Assembly: GCA_038277395.1 (NCBI GenBank)
Contig: CM076193.1
Coordinates: 92,395,583 to 92,459,582 of the forward strand
Length of the DNA stretch: 64,000 nt
Reading direction: 5' to 3'
Origin: Dryocosmus kuriphilus
Taxonomy: Eukaryota > Arthropoda > Insecta > Hymenoptera > Cynipidae
Shown here: positions 35,884-49,094 of the stretch, piece after piece
Position numbering within the stretch: the stretch's first letter is position 1
How the letters are laid out: the number at the start of each line of letters is the position of its first letter
The notes under the pieces: generated by a model
Told to the model about the DNA's origin: nothing
The model's database searches: none
The model's input: only the letters and a program-made list of their open reading frames with translations
Made by a program: the position numbers and the translations under genes

Positions 35884-37877
35884 AAACTCGCTTAAGACGT
35901 TTTTCAAGGGACCGGAGAAATAATAGTCTTAAGCGGGAAAACTTTTTATGCGGAAAATGAATATTACGACTTACATGTATATACAAAACATAAAAATCAC
36001 TATTTATTGATAATGTAGTATATCTTTATTACTAAATTAAGCTCGTTTTAAAAAACTATCAATTGTTAATTGTCTCATGTGAGAGTAATTATTTAATAAA
36101 GCATTTTCAACCAACTTTAAGTCAGAAATGATATTATCAGTAAAAAGTAAGATTCCCGGCGATCACGTAGTGACGAACTAAATCAAGAGCTGCCTTAGCT
36201 TGAAGACGAGTTGGTGGTGGATCTGTCTGTCCTTCTTCTTCCTCTCCGCTATGTGCTTCTACGTTTAACGTTTTACCTTCTATAGCATCCGAAATAATTT
36301 CATGTAGTTGGCGGATTTCACAAATAACCATATTCGCATCAATTTAACGTATTCATCGAAGTCCAGCTCTTGTCCCAGTTGCTGTTGTACAACGCCCTAG
36401 TCATCGTTTTCGGGAATATTGACTGCATCATGCTCCAAATCTGTCAACTGAAAAGAACAAATCAAATTTTTATCTATGTTCGAACACGCTAAACTTAAAT
36501 TTTTTATTATGAATTCACCTTATTAAAATCAGCTTTTTAAAAGCAATTGGCAATTGTAGCTGGCTGAATAGTATCCCAAGGAACGTGAAAGTTTAGTATA
36601 GCATCGAGTAAATTCACAGGTTTAGAAGTATCTGGATTTTCCATATTTCGTAAAAATCTTTGGACAAGACTTCTTCTGTAAAACGTTTTTACAACTTTAA
36701 TTATCCCTTGGTCCAAGGGCTGCAGTAAGCATGTCGAGTTAGGTGATAAAAACACAAGTTCAATGTTATGAAGCGGTGTATTGGCAGGATGGGCAGGACA
36801 CTTGTCTATAAGTAAACAAATTTTTCTTCCTCCATTTTGAAAAACGTTCAGCAGTTATCCATGCCTTACGTTGGCCAGAGTAGTCGCAGGGCAATTTATG
36901 AACGTTCTTAAAGCACCGTGGCTTTGCACTTTTTCCAATGATAAGCAGGTTCAGTTTTTCTGATCCATCAGCATTGCAACATGCAAGTACAGTGGTCCTT
37001 TCTTTACTTAACTTTCCGCCGTGGCAATTTTCTCCTTTGAACGTGACGATTTACTTGGAATTAGTTTGAAAAATAATCCAAACTCATCCGCATTGAAAAT
37101 GTCTGCTAAGCGGTACCTACCTGGCTGTGTATTGTGGAAGAATAGTATTTTTCCATACGTTAACATCTGTTGTATTAACTGCCTAGGATTTACCGCAGAT
37201 CTGTTTGTAAACAATACCAGTGCGCGATTTAAATCGGTCAAGCCAGCTTATCGATGCAGAAAAATCTCCAATATTAAGACTGCTAGCTATTTCACGTGCT
37301 TTTGCTTAAATTATTGGGCCACTCAATGGGATGTTACATGCGCGTGCTTGATGAAACCATTCAATTGAAATTTTTTCTAGCTTTTCATATTTCGGACATT
37401 TCACTTTTCGATGCTTATTATCACCACTCACAGAAAGCTCTTTAAGAGCTTTTTGCTTTTCGATAATACCTTGTAACGTCGAAACTGGCAAATTAATTGT
37501 CTCAGCAAACTTTTTTTGCTTCATCCCACTAATCGTAACACACTCTTTATATTTATTTACAATATTTAGTGTTTCGCTGACTGTTAGCGACTTTTTCGTG
37601 ATTTTGCGAGAATCCATTACGTTATGTCACGACAACGGTGTTTATGAAACTAAATGTTGAATGTAGTGGGGATGAATAGCGAATTCAAGTTCTATAATAT
37701 GTCTTAAATGGGAATTTTGTATCGCAGGGGCCATCGAAAATGCGTCTTCTTAAGCGGGAAACCGGTTTAAGCGGGAACGTCTTAAGCGTGAAATTTTACA
37801 TGTGGAGCTTATGGGAAGTTCAAAAAACCGGCAAAAAAGTGCGTATTAAGCGGGAACGTCTTAAGTGAGTTTTACTG
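35879..37877 (-). mobile_element. Tigger/pogo transposon (copy 2)
   Basis: Same ends and interior as 13203-15201, preceded by a (TA)n tract at 35799-35878. Transposase blocks lie at 37617-37306 (helix-turn-helix), 37241-37008 (first Asp), 36755-36537 (third Asp) and 36331-36137 (C-terminal exon). The same frame breaks are present in both copies, so they predate the duplication. Confidence 0.85.
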
Positions 37878-40800
37878 TATATATATATAGGGTGTTCTGG
37901 TATTCAAAATACATATATATTTATATATTCATATTCCTCATTAAAAACTGAATAAAAAACTCTCATGAAAAAAATTAATCGGAAGCATCATTAAAAAGTT
38001 ATTAACAATTAAAGATTAACCAGTTGCAATCGAGGGTAGGGTAGACGAGCGTGTATGTGCGGGGCAACGAGAGTGGGTGCGAACTTCAGCTAACTACCCT
38101 GCCAGTCGTTTATAGAGGAAGCTGTGACCATCGCGGCAACTTCACTCGGATATTTCGAGTAGAGGAACAAAATTTGAAAAAAAAGTTTGGCTAATACACT
38201 AAACTGTTGATAAATGAACCAACATCATTAAACGTAGAGTTAAATTTGTTATAGCAATTATTTAAAAAGTAGTTTGATAATCAGTAGGGATGAGCAAAAT
38301 TTATTCAATTTGAAATCGTGATTTTTCGAGTTAACTTAAGGTAATTTCGAGCATGCTCGCAGTTAAGAATTCAATCAAAAAAAAAAAAGTACAATGCATT
38401 TTTTCATATATGGGTGTAGAAGTGAGATATGACTGAATGACAAATAGGAATGATTGATAATAATTTAAATAGAACTTGTTCACGCCACATAAGTGCACGT
38501 GTGAATGGGAAATTAGTGTGTAATTATTTTGGGGTTGAATTTTAATCAGCGGAAAACATAATCGACGAATGAGCTTGATGAAGTTTTTTTTCAGTCCTTC
38601 AATAAATTGACGAAAAATCAGAAAAGTATTTTTTGAAGTCCGAAAAAATATTCTGACGTAAAGCTTGTGGAAGCGAGCTTACTTTGGGAGGTATACATTT
38701 TCTTAGAAAGTTTCTATCTAAACATATGGTATTAATCTAATGAAAAATGAATAAAGGGTCAGAAAATTATTTTAGCATGTCCGAGAAAATATTCCCACGT
38801 AAAAGTCGTATAAGCGAACTTACTTTGTAGAATAATAAATATTCTATGGAATTTCTATTCGAACATCCGTTAGTAGTCGAATGAAGCCTTGATGAAGTGT
38901 CTCAAAATTATTTTTTGGAGTCTGAAAGTATATTCCCGACTAGGAGTCGAGAAATCGAATTTGGTAGTAATCGAATGAAACTTTAATAAAGGTTAATAAG
39001 AACATTTTTTGAGACAAAATATTCCCGACTACAAGTCGAGAAACCGAACTTTTTTGGGAGCATATTGTGGGATTCTTTATTGGCATATCCAGTAGTAATA
39101 AAATAAAACCTTCATAAAGATTAATAAAATTATTTTTGAAGTCATAAAAAATATTCCTGATTAAAAGTCGAAGAATCGAACTTACTTTAAGGCCATGTAA
39201 AAGGTGGGTCACGTGACCAAGACAGTCCTGAGATCGACATTTTTTGCCCCGTATTTAAAAATACAACTTAAAATAATGCAGAAGAAGTTTGGGAAAATAT
39301 TAATAAATGTAAAAGAACAGTGTGTGACAAAGCGTGAATTCGTGGAGCAATAAAAGTTTACTATAAAAAATAATAAATAGCAACACATTCACTTTGCACT
39401 AGGTACACGTTCCTACTCTGTCGGTAAAGAAGCAATATCGCTGTTGGTAAGTTATTATTGATTTTTGGCAGCAGGTGGCGTCAGGGGTGCGTTTTTAGTT
39501 GGGATCGAAATTGTCAGAAACACTGTAACAAGTCTGAAAGTTTCCATCACATTATCGGAAATCAAAATTGGAATCGCATGTTGCGATTTGAATGAAACTT
39601 GGTTTTACAACCTGGGTATAAAAATTTCAAAATTATTTCTCAACACATCTACTGTGTAGAAATTATTATCCTGATAACGCAGTTTGTTTACAATAAAGCA
39701 GTGGTACATAAGAACCTTAGTTATGTCGATCATGTAGATAAAATTTCTAAGGGAATCAATGCTTAAACTCATTAAAAATAAAAATTATGTGCAAATAATA
39801 TTTTTAAATATGTTTCAGAGAAATGTTTTCTTATCGGATTATCTAGAAAATGATTGATAAAATCCTGAACAATCTGTTTCGAAAAATTTTATGAGAAAAA
39901 TTATTCTTAAGGGGATATTTCATCATAAAAAAGGAATTTTCCTCAGTGTTCATAAGATTTTATATAATATTTTCTAACATTTTACAGAAATTTTGAAACG
40001 TAAATTGCGTAATAAACTTTGCATTTGATAAAAACGTGTATGCCTATATTAATCAAGAAAAATTGTTAATGAAAAACATTAAAAATAATATTTCAAAGCT
40101 TTCTACAAATGAAACAAACTGAAAATTGTATTCCAAAATGAAATAATATTTTTACTTGAACACTAACGCAAAACTAAAATTATGTTACATTTCATATACA
40201 ATTTTACTGAGATTCACTAATATTATCTTCTGAAACATCGCGGATAAACATACTTTTCACTTCGAAAAACATTAAATCATAGTGTAAATCAACAAAAGTT
40301 TTCGGTGATTGTACTCTAATTAGATCTCGTCAATACTGGACTTTGACAGCAATGAATAATAACAGATATTATTCAGTTGGTTGAAAGAGGTACTTTAATA
40401 TATAAATGTGTTAAAACTTTATACAAAGAAACTTTTAAAATTTATATCAAGTCATAATATTTTTAAGGGAGCAAATTAATAAAAAATAAAATAAAATTGG
40501 TCCCTTCTTTCACAATTTAGTGCAAAATTCCGCTAATATTTTTTCCACGTGGAAAGAATGTTTTACCCTTCAAATGTATTTTTTTCTTTTAATAATGAAA
40601 ATGTATTAACTTCCACACATATTGCTCCACTTCACCACAAAAATTAATTTTTGTCATTAATCCTAAAATTTAATCAAGTTTTTCTGACATTATTGTTCCT
40701 TTGCACGAGATACTTGGTTCTCCTACGTGAAGGCTCTACTTCTATCATGTGAACTCTTTTTCTTTTATTGTTTGAAGAAGAAATATTATAACTCATTTCT

Positions 40801-42682
40801 AATAGATTGCGTGGTTATAATATTTTCAGTGTCTGAGCTGTCGCCGACAGATGGCTCCACTGCTCCCTCAGTGGTACGCGTCCGTGCTAAGTTATCGACA
40901 GTCGGTGTTTACCCTGCGTCGGTAAGGTAGGGTTCCCCGAAAAGAAACTTCTTTTTTCGCCGATAGGTGGCACCAATGTCCGTTATTACCCTGTATCGGT
41001 AAAGTAGGAATGTTGAGGTAGGTATTTACCATATATAGCACCACTACAAGCTTTGCGTGATCGCCACATTCCTTATTATTATTAAGGTTATGTATTGGAA
41101 TTTACTTCTCCAAAATTCTCTCTCTCTTTCACTATATATCGGCTTGTATACTAAAATATAAGAGCATAAATTCAATGGGGTGCAGGCTAGAACATGCTTT
41201 CCCCCTCTCTCTCCAACACTGACCTCATTATGGTTGCGGAAGGGACGGAGGGGTAAGGGGGGAGTCTCGTCACATTACGCAAGATGGTATAATAATTTAA
41301 AATCTCAAAATAATCAGATGTTAAAGCACAAAAATTTTGTTGGATTGTGCTCAAGAAATGCAATCACTTTTGCCTCTTCTAAAATTCCGTACTCCTCAAT
41401 CAAAACTCAAAAATCTCAAAATAATCAGATATTGAAAAACAACGATTTTGCTGAAGAAATGCAATCACTTTTACCTCTTGTATAATTCCGTACGACTAAT
41501 AGTTCCTGAATCAAAACTCGAAAATCTCAAAATAACCAGATATTGAAAACAACAACTTCTCTGGGTGGTTGTGCTCAAGAAATGCAATCACTTTTCCCTG
41601 TAGCGTAAGTCAGAATACATTCCTTATTACTATTAAGGTTATGTATTGTAAATTACTTCTCGAATATTCTATCTCTCTCACCCCTCCATCGGCTTCCTAA
41701 GACGTGTCGTTTCCTCTCACCGGCTTCCGCTTCCCCTCCCACCCGCCCTTTCGCCTCGACGCGGCATCTCTAAACAGGTTTCGACAAGCATGATGACGAT
41801 ATCTCAAGCCTGTTGGAACACGCATAATGATAGCCGTGGCGCTTCCTCTCACCGGCTTCCGCTTCCCCTCCCACCCGCCCTTCCCCCTCCAATGCGGCAT
41901 CTCTAGAGAAGTTTCGACAAGAATGATGACGTAATATCTCAAGCCTGTTGGAACACGCATAATGATGTAATTTTTCGACACTCATAGATTATTTGACACA
42001 CACACACACTTCTTGATTTACATACATATACGATGCCACACAAACACATACATTCACCCAGCTTCGCTCGATTTCATTCACACATCTTCATTTACATACA
42101 TATACGATGACGCACAAACACATACATTCACCCAGCTTCACTCGATTTCACTCACTTGCAATTTTTCGACACGCATAAATTATAAAGTTAAAAATAAAAT
42201 ACTTACCTGTAATTTAACGATAAAAAGAGTTAGCAATATTGAAAATTTCTACCCATCGATGTTCCAAAGTCGCTCGATGTTATTATGGAAAGAAATGCAA
42301 CCCACCGATGTGTTGGATATCCATCTTTGAGAAACGAATAATGAAAATCAAAGCAAACTGAATTTAACTTATCTATAAACTAAAATTAAAAAATAAGTAC
42401 ACAGAGAATTCAGTAAATGCTATAATGTATTTACTCAATCTACATGTTGAAATTCGAACATGTTGTATTTACCACCAAAGTAGTAAAAGGAAAGTTTTTT
42501 CTGCTGGACTGCAATTTCCAGTTTCTCAAATGTTTCCATGTATTGTGGATATTCAAAGATTTTCTTAATTTTTAAAGTAAGGAGGGTTGTCAAGCTTCAT
42601 GAGTCGGTTTTTGTTTCAAGCTAAATGATTGTAAAACCACAGTTTGCAGAAGGGTTCTGTTTCAGGTTAAATTTCTGTACTT

Positions 42683-42762
<80 letters not shown>

Positions 42763-43990
42763 ACGTGTGTGTGTATGTGTGACTCAAGGGAAAAAATAAA
42801 AATTAGAACTGACTGAGAAATTTTATTTGACGTCAGAGGACGCATTGAGAACTCGAAAGCACTGCGCAGGAAGTTTCCATAGAGAATCTTTCCAGAAGCG
42901 TCCAGGTAGATTGTATCAGCGATTCCAGACTTCTCGACAGGTTTTAACACGCATACGCATAGTTCAACGAATACTTGAAGCGCCATTGCTAGGAGTTTAT
43001 GTTCGAATTTGACGAAGATAAAACCATTCATTTACCGATGGGTCGTGTCTGTACTAAATGTGTGCCTGTAAAATTAATCAGTGCGATGATGGTTCGTGTC
43101 CGTGCTAAAATTAAATTCAGTTAATAACCAAGTACGGCGTGTTATCGAGCTAAAGGCTTCATGAGCAGAGTTCTATTTCAAGGTACATGATTGTAAAACA
43201 ACATTTCAGCAGCAGGGTTCTGCTCTAGGCTGAATGTCTGTAAAATTAGTCAGTAATCGACAATATATGGTGGTTTGTGTCGGTGCTAAAATTAAATTCA
43301 GTCCGTAATCAAATACGGCGGGTTGTTGAGATATAGGTTTCAGGGGCAAGGTTCTGTTCCAAGCTAAATGTTTTTAAAACCACAGTTCGGCGAAAGGGTT
43401 CTGTTACAGGCTAAATGTCTGCAAAATTAATCAGTAATCCAAAGTCGATGATGATTCATGTCCGTGCTGAATATCTGTAAAATTAGTCAGTAACCAACTG
43501 GTGATGGTGGTTCATGTCCGCGCTAAATGTCTGTAAAAACAGTCACTTACAAGCAGGCAATGATGATGCTTCGTGTCTGTGGTAGAACGTCATTCAATCA
43601 GTAACTAAGTACGGTGGGTTGCTGACATTGGACTTCTGTGACGACTTGGGGTATTTATGATGTACATGTTTCTGTAACTTTGTAATAAAGTGGGAGATAT
43701 ATTAATAAACAAAGATAGTACGTACATTAGTTGAGGATATATACAGAAAATTCTATAGGAAGCCACACAAAATAATAATAATAATAATAATCCCAAGTCA
43801 TATAAAACACTGCAATATCAGAATGCATTTTATTGAAGGTTTTATCATTTGTAGCAACACTTTAAATCGGTGCGTTTATCTCTTAATGGTAAATATGTAA
43901 TATAGTATATATCAGCATTCTCGAAGCTTGAGATAAAAGGTGACATACATTTTATTAACAGGTTTCACACTCGCTCTTCTTTAAACGCCT

Positions 43991-44063
<73 letters not shown>

Positions 44064-46274
44064 ATTTTTAGAAATGATTTGAAGATTTGGCATAAAAAAT
44101 TATAAAAAGAGCTCTCTCTGTTCTTCTTAGGTTGCAGTTATGTCGTCTAAAAAACATTTTACCTAATTGTTGAAAAATCGTAAGTTCAATATTCAAAGTA
44201 AGACTTACCTTTTTCCAAACTCTTTCAAAATATTACATCAAATCTCCCAAAATGCTATAACGTCATTTGAGAGATCGTTATTACTATACGTAAACAATAA
44301 ATTCTCAAGGTTAATAATGTGATTCTTGGGAAAAGGGTTCATGTCCATGCTAAATAGAAAATAATCAGAAAAGCAATTGTACAGCTCAGAATATGCAAAA
44401 AAAATAATTTAAAGTCATTTCTGTGTATTTGCGAGATCTCCCACAATGTGATTTTAGACATTAAAATAAGTGTATCATATTTAACCTATTCTTGAGGTCA
44501 CACAAAATATGGCATCAGCTTCCTGTCAAAAAATATCAAAGAGACATTCGCTAAGGAGTTAGTTAATGAAAAAGCAACGAGATAACTGGAGACGAGTGAC
44601 GCATACCTATGGAATATATAAACATTTAATTTGTTGATAAAGTCAAAGACCTACGAATGTATGTCTTACGTTTTACGAAATTCTCCGAAAAATATTACAA
44701 CATATCCCCTAAAATGCTATAACATAGATTTAAAGTGTTTTAAGTAATGCGTTTGTCAGTATTAATCGCAGAGTGAACCTATTTTACAAATCTGAATTAT
44801 TTATCCAACTATTACGAGAAGCATCAAATCCTAACTTACTCGTATTTACAAACGGTTTATTTCCCAGCTTTTATTATTTTTTCCGACAGATCAATATCGA
44901 AGTGTTTGACTTTTGAAAGTGCTTCTAAGTAACTGATTCAATATTTCTTATTTGATTTTACTATAAATAACTCTGTTGTCCAATCTGGAGGCATGAAATT
45001 TCTCAAAACTTATTTACATTTACTGAGGGGGAAGAGGAGTTTGTGGTTAAATAAAATACTCAAAATTTGCATTCAGTGATTACAAGCCTTAGACGATCAG
45101 TTATAGAAAACTCTAAAACTAAAATGAGTCTCTTACACTTTTTCTTTTATAATAACCAAAATGAGTTCGGTTAAAAGAAATTAAGATGAATTACATATCA
45201 TAAGCAAGTGCTTATAATGTTTAAAAAGCACATTGTATTTAACTTATTATGCTGGGTCTATTTTATTAGTTTTTATAAATAAACGAGATAAAATTTACAA
45301 TCACATATATTACATGTATTAACTCTACTGTTTGAAATAATAAACTAGCTTTTAAGCTGTTAAAGAATCATCTAATACAAATTTTATTTCATAACACCAG
45401 CCTCTATTATTACATTAAAATTGAAATTATTTCATTGCGTTATTTCTGTTTCAGGTATGAGTAACCGCAATCAATCTACCAAATAAATCAGCTATATAAA
45501 TTTTATAATCCATTGTGAGAAACTTTGAAATAGTCTATAACACAACAGAGTAATATTTTTAAAATCCATTCCATTTAACTGACTCCTTGCAATAATAACA
45601 TGATTAGTGAAGTACCTATTGAAGATATTAAAATCAAGCATTGTCAATGAAAAAATATTTTTCTTATGTCAGCATTAAACTCTAGTTAAAATAAATCAAG
45701 GTTAAGGGATAAAAAGGCAGACTAGATGAATAATGAATAGATTTGTACTATTGATTCCTATGCTAATTAGCAAAGTGGTTGATTTCTTGCATATAAGTAT
45801 AAAGATTTCTTTTAGTGATATTAAAACTGAAATTGACTTCATTTAACTACTAAAATATTTTAGGAAGAGGAAGAGGAGGAGGAGGAGGAGGAGGAGGTTT
45901 CGGAGAGGGTTGAGGAGGATCATTTTGTAGTTGAAACAATGATTTACGGAGAAATGTTGATTTTAATTATTACACACCATAAATCATATGTTAGAAGCAT
46001 CAAAGTGTGTGATGAGCCTCTCCTGCATTTAAAAACTAATATTAATTCAGGTGAGCGGAATGAAGAAGAAAAATACACATACATTTTGAAAATTAGATTT
46101 ATTTAATTTATTGCAATATAGTACATTTAAAGAACTACATATAACATTTTGTATGTGATTCTTAAGTTATAAGTACAGGAAATGCTCAATCCAATAATTC
46201 AAATATTAATTCAACTATTAGAAATATTGCACCGGCAGTTGTTAAAGTTTTTACATCAATTAATAAGAATATTA
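37878..46274. repeat. Copy-2 counterpart of the 15.2-23.6-kb minisatellite region
   Basis: Holds the same fields in order: degenerate units at 38572-39192, CTCF-like pair near 40850-41020, nested minisatellite at 41070-41690, CTCACCGGC pair at 41706-41978, ACATACATATACGATG pair at 42010-42165, degenerate array 42575-43615 with (GT)n, (TC)n at 43994-44063 and (GGA)n at 45863. No gene is seen in the stretches between them. Confidence 0.8.
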
Positions 46275-46851
46275 TCATTCAATAATGCCAGCCTCTCTTA
46301 ATTCATTAACATTTGCAATTACTTCAAGCGACTTCTTTTTGCTTCCAGTTGATTGGGATTGTAAAAGTGAGCACATTCGATCTACCAATTCATTCGGATC
46401 TTCCCAGCAATCTGAAAATTTTGTCTCTATTTCATATTCAGAGGAAAAGTCGCTTTCAGCGTCATCTTCATCACCATCATCCTCATCTTCATTATTATCA
46501 CCCTCATCAATATTTTTCTTATTACCATCATCATCAGCATCATTATTGATTGTCACGAATGTTGAATTATCATGTTGATCAAATTCTTCTTTCTCATCTT
46601 CATGTTCTGATTCGAATTTTCGCTTCTTCACTTGTGACTTCAATTCAGGTTTAACCTTCTGAGTAATGGCCACAAGTTTCGTTAATGGAATAGAATGTAG
46701 TTCGACCTCTTCTTGAATATCTCGATCCTCATTAGGTTCCAAATTTTTCTGCCTTCGATGAATTGCGTCATTAGCCTTTCCATTCTGTTTGCTGCTCTTT
46801 TCAATTGTTTTTATAGCTTCAGACACCTTTGCAATTTTGCGACAGCCTTTC

Positions 46852-46906
<55 letters not shown>

Positions 46907-47003
46907 ACACATGATTCTTTGCTGTGCAAGAATATTTTGCATGTCTTTTTAAATTATCAAGCCTTGAATAAACTTTTGAGCAATTCGGACATATGGAAAT
47001 CAT
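46275..47003 (-). CDS. Acidic protein with one N-terminal C2HC zinc finger and poly-Asp (242 aa)
   Basis: Residues 4-25 form CPNCSKVYSRLDNLKRHAKYSC, i.e. C-x2-C-x12-H-x4-C. This arrangement resembles the first finger of Lola-type alternative exons. A poly-Asp run of about 17 residues follows, encoded by an (ATC/GAT)n microsatellite. The rest is charged, with a second acidic region (about 150-195) and a C-terminal segment (FSDCWEDPNELVDRMCSLL) that looks folded. An in-frame TGA lies 12 codons upstream. GCGGCAG just before ATG could be a splice acceptor, so this may be a terminal exon of a larger gene. No second finger or BTB domain is seen. Element A' sits 60 bp upstream of the start and would separate it from any promoter or earlier exon. 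Function unknown; likely nuclear and DNA-binding by inference. Confidence 0.5.
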
Positions 47004-47063
47004 TTTGTCACTGCCGCAACATGAATGACTGTTCGTTCACCAGTGTTGAGTTTATATCCTGAG
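46882..47063. repeat. Left copy of a 182-bp direct repeat flanking element A'
   Basis: From inside the (TCA)n run to TATATCCTGAG. The same sequence follows the poly(A) of A' at 49091-49272. It contains the 5' end of the zinc-finger ORF on the minus strand. It behaves as an unusually long target-site duplication. Confidence 0.7.
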
Positions 47064-47423
47064 GCGTCCCCAGGTGGCGGATAGGGGAATGCTCGCTGGA
47101 AACAGAGGGTAGGGAAACTGGGAGTGCTCCGCACCATGTCCGGTTCTTTCCACCGGCGTGGGGTTGGGGCTGCTTTGAGCTTGCTCTGCCGAGGTGTAAG
47201 CTGCGATCGGACATCAGGAGCCAGCCCCTTCGGGCCTTGATCGGGGAGTGCGTGGTGGCTGCAGGGATCGGAACCTGCAGTGCTCCGGGCGAGTCCGGTC
47301 CGTCCGTGTATTCCGGGACCGGTTAAACGAAGGTTGGGCCCCAGAGTACTGGGGTAGGACTTCCGTCCGAGGGTATACCCGTTCCCAACTATTTCGGCCC
47401 GCCCCTCCACGCACGATGCGCTG

Positions 47424-48875
47424 GTGGAAATTTCTAACATGGCTTACAAACAAGGAAAACGAAATGGGAGTGAAAAGGATGCGGCTGAGGTGGAGCTGGA
47501 CCTGGAGAGATGTTATGACGTCTTGGAGGAGGCAGAGAGTAAACGGTACCCGTCAGATGTTGCGTTTTCAAAGGCGGCTATCCTGGAATCTCAAAACGAA
47601 ATGAGGGAGCATCATAGAAAGGTACGCGAGTCCTGAAAAAAGATGTTGAACATCTGTAAGGTAATGGACTACCGAGACCCGATGCTGGAGGGTGAAGCAA
47701 AGACGGCGCAAGATATAATGAAAGATCTGGGGTACACCTTCAGAGACCTGAATAGGCGCATAGAGTTATATAAGGAGGATATTAATAAACTCCTTAGGGA
47801 AAAGATAGCAAAGGAGCGGAAAGAGAAGTCACTTTTGAGTTCCACTCTCAAAGAAACCACGGTATCCGCCTTCACGCAGACGGAGTGGGTTACGACGTCA
47901 GAAAAATTGACGGAAAGCCGCAAACGGGGGAGAGAAACTACCCTCAGCCCACCTACTGGATCTGGAGCTGAGAAACCGGCTTCAAAAAAGACGAAAACCC
48001 GGGAAGGGGTCACCTGGTCAAAAGTGGTAAGGAGGAAAAGCAAAAAGGAGAAGACTCTAGCGGAGAAGGAGGACAAGGAAGATGTTGCGACAACCAGGAG
48101 CAACATGCCTGTCAAGGGACAGGACGTCCCTAAGAACAAAAGGAGGAAAATACGCCGGGAGGCTGTAACTATCACGCCAGCCCCAGGGAAAAAGTATGCG
48201 GATGTCCTTAAGGACATTCAGAAGGTGGTCAAGCCTGAGGATCATGGCGTCACAGTCAAGGCCATCAGGCAGACCAGGACGGGGGATGTCCTCATTGAGG
48301 TGGGAGCCAAGGCGGAAGAGAGGCAACACTTTGGTGAGGCCATCTCGGAGGCCCTTGGAGAAGGCGCGAGTGTTAGACACCTCGTCCCAAGGTCCCAAGT
48401 CGTAGTCTACGACCTAGTCGAGACTACGGAGGCTGCCGATGTGGAGGAAGCAGTGAAGGCGGCCCTAGGAGGCCATATTTTTTCCACACTAGAGGTGAAT
48501 CTCACCAAGAGGAGCAACAGAGGACGCGTCCTAGCCTTTATTGAGCTGGATGCGGCCGCTGCTGCCAAGCTGGAGAAGACGGCTCGACTTAAAGTCGGAT
48601 GGATAAACTGCCGGGTGAAGGAGTATAGCGCGGAAACTCGGTGCTACAGGTGTCATGCCTTCGGGCACGTTGCCCGTGAGTGTGCAGCAGAAGACCGCAG
48701 CAAATGCTGCCGGCGATGTTTGCAGGAGGGCCACAAGGCGGCAGAGTGCCTGAACTTGGCAATTCCTTGCCTGACCACAGCAACCAGACAAAAGCAACAG
48801 GACGGAGGTTCTTCTGAAGTCAGAACAGGACTGGGACATGGCCTACAAAATAACACGGAAAATAATCGAGACTAA
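47424..48875 (+). CDS. ORF1 (gag-like, zinc-knuckle) of element A', one in-frame stop
   Basis: The first block (MEISNMAYKQGK...) runs to a TGA at 47634; the main block starts at 47643 in the same frame (410 aa). It has a charged, probably coiled N-terminal part (YTFRDLNRRIELYKEDI and lysine-rich stretch), a central conserved region (PGKKYADVLKDI, GDVLIEVG, HLVPRSQVVVYDL, LKVGWINCRV) as in R1-clade ORF1 proteins, and two CCHC knuckles, CYRCHAFGHVAREC (about 334-347) and CRRCLQEGHKAAEC (about 356-369). R1-type proteins usually have a third knuckle; here the frame diverges right after the second, at the presumed deletion point. ORF1 proteins bind element RNA and help integration. Copy A'' has TTA (Leu) instead of the TGA. 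Confidence 0.85.
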
Positions 48876-48926
48876 AGAAAGAGAACACAGAGAACTAACA
48901 GGGTAAAAAAGACAGTCTCCCTCTCT

Positions 48927-48949
48927 TGAAGTAATGCGAAAGCGGTTCC
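48927..48949 (+). other. Conserved 23-nt 3' UTR block with GNRA mini-hairpin (A')
   Basis: TGAAGTAATGCGAAAGCGG plus TTCC, identical in A', A'' and B although their surrounding 3' UTRs differ. GC-GAAA-GC can form a GNRA tetraloop. A reverse-transcriptase recognition site is a reasonable inference. Confidence 0.6.
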
Positions 48950-49059
48950 CGGAGAAAGGAGCGAAGAAAGAGAAGGGGTTGTTTTAGTCGGTACAAATCC
49001 GACACTGCCCACAGTCACCCGGGCGTCTTTTCGAAAATTTTTTCCCCTTCTCTCTCTCG

Positions 49060-49090
<31 letters not shown>

Positions 49091-49094
<4 letters not shown>

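Larger units (their letters stand above)
26120..48796. repeat. Tandem segment, copy 2 (~22.68 kb)
   Basis: The copy begins abruptly at AGAATTTCGGGGTCAAAATT inside element A of copy 1. Its right end continues into intact element A'. About 30 bp before the junction (26088-26119) are degraded relative to 48765-48796. Either a recent tandem duplication or an assembly that placed two haplotypes or two read consensus versions in a row would give this picture. Confidence 0.9.
47064..49090 (+). mobile_element. Element A': full ORF1-only R1-clade retroelement with poly(A) into (TCA)n
   Basis: 5' UTR 47064-47423, GC-rich with several possible stems (for example CCCCAG-AGTA-CTGGGG). It is followed by ORF1, then a short stretch that in another frame reads DWDMAYKITRKIIETKERE and ends in TAA, resembling the charged end of an R1-type ORF2. 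The 3' UTR is 170 bp and the poly(A) is at 49060-49090. There is no endonuclease or reverse transcriptase. The 3' UTR shares a 23-nt block with element B. It therefore looks like an internal deletion derivative that still retrotransposes in trans. The immediate 3' neighbour is TCATCATCATCATCACC. Confidence 0.85.
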
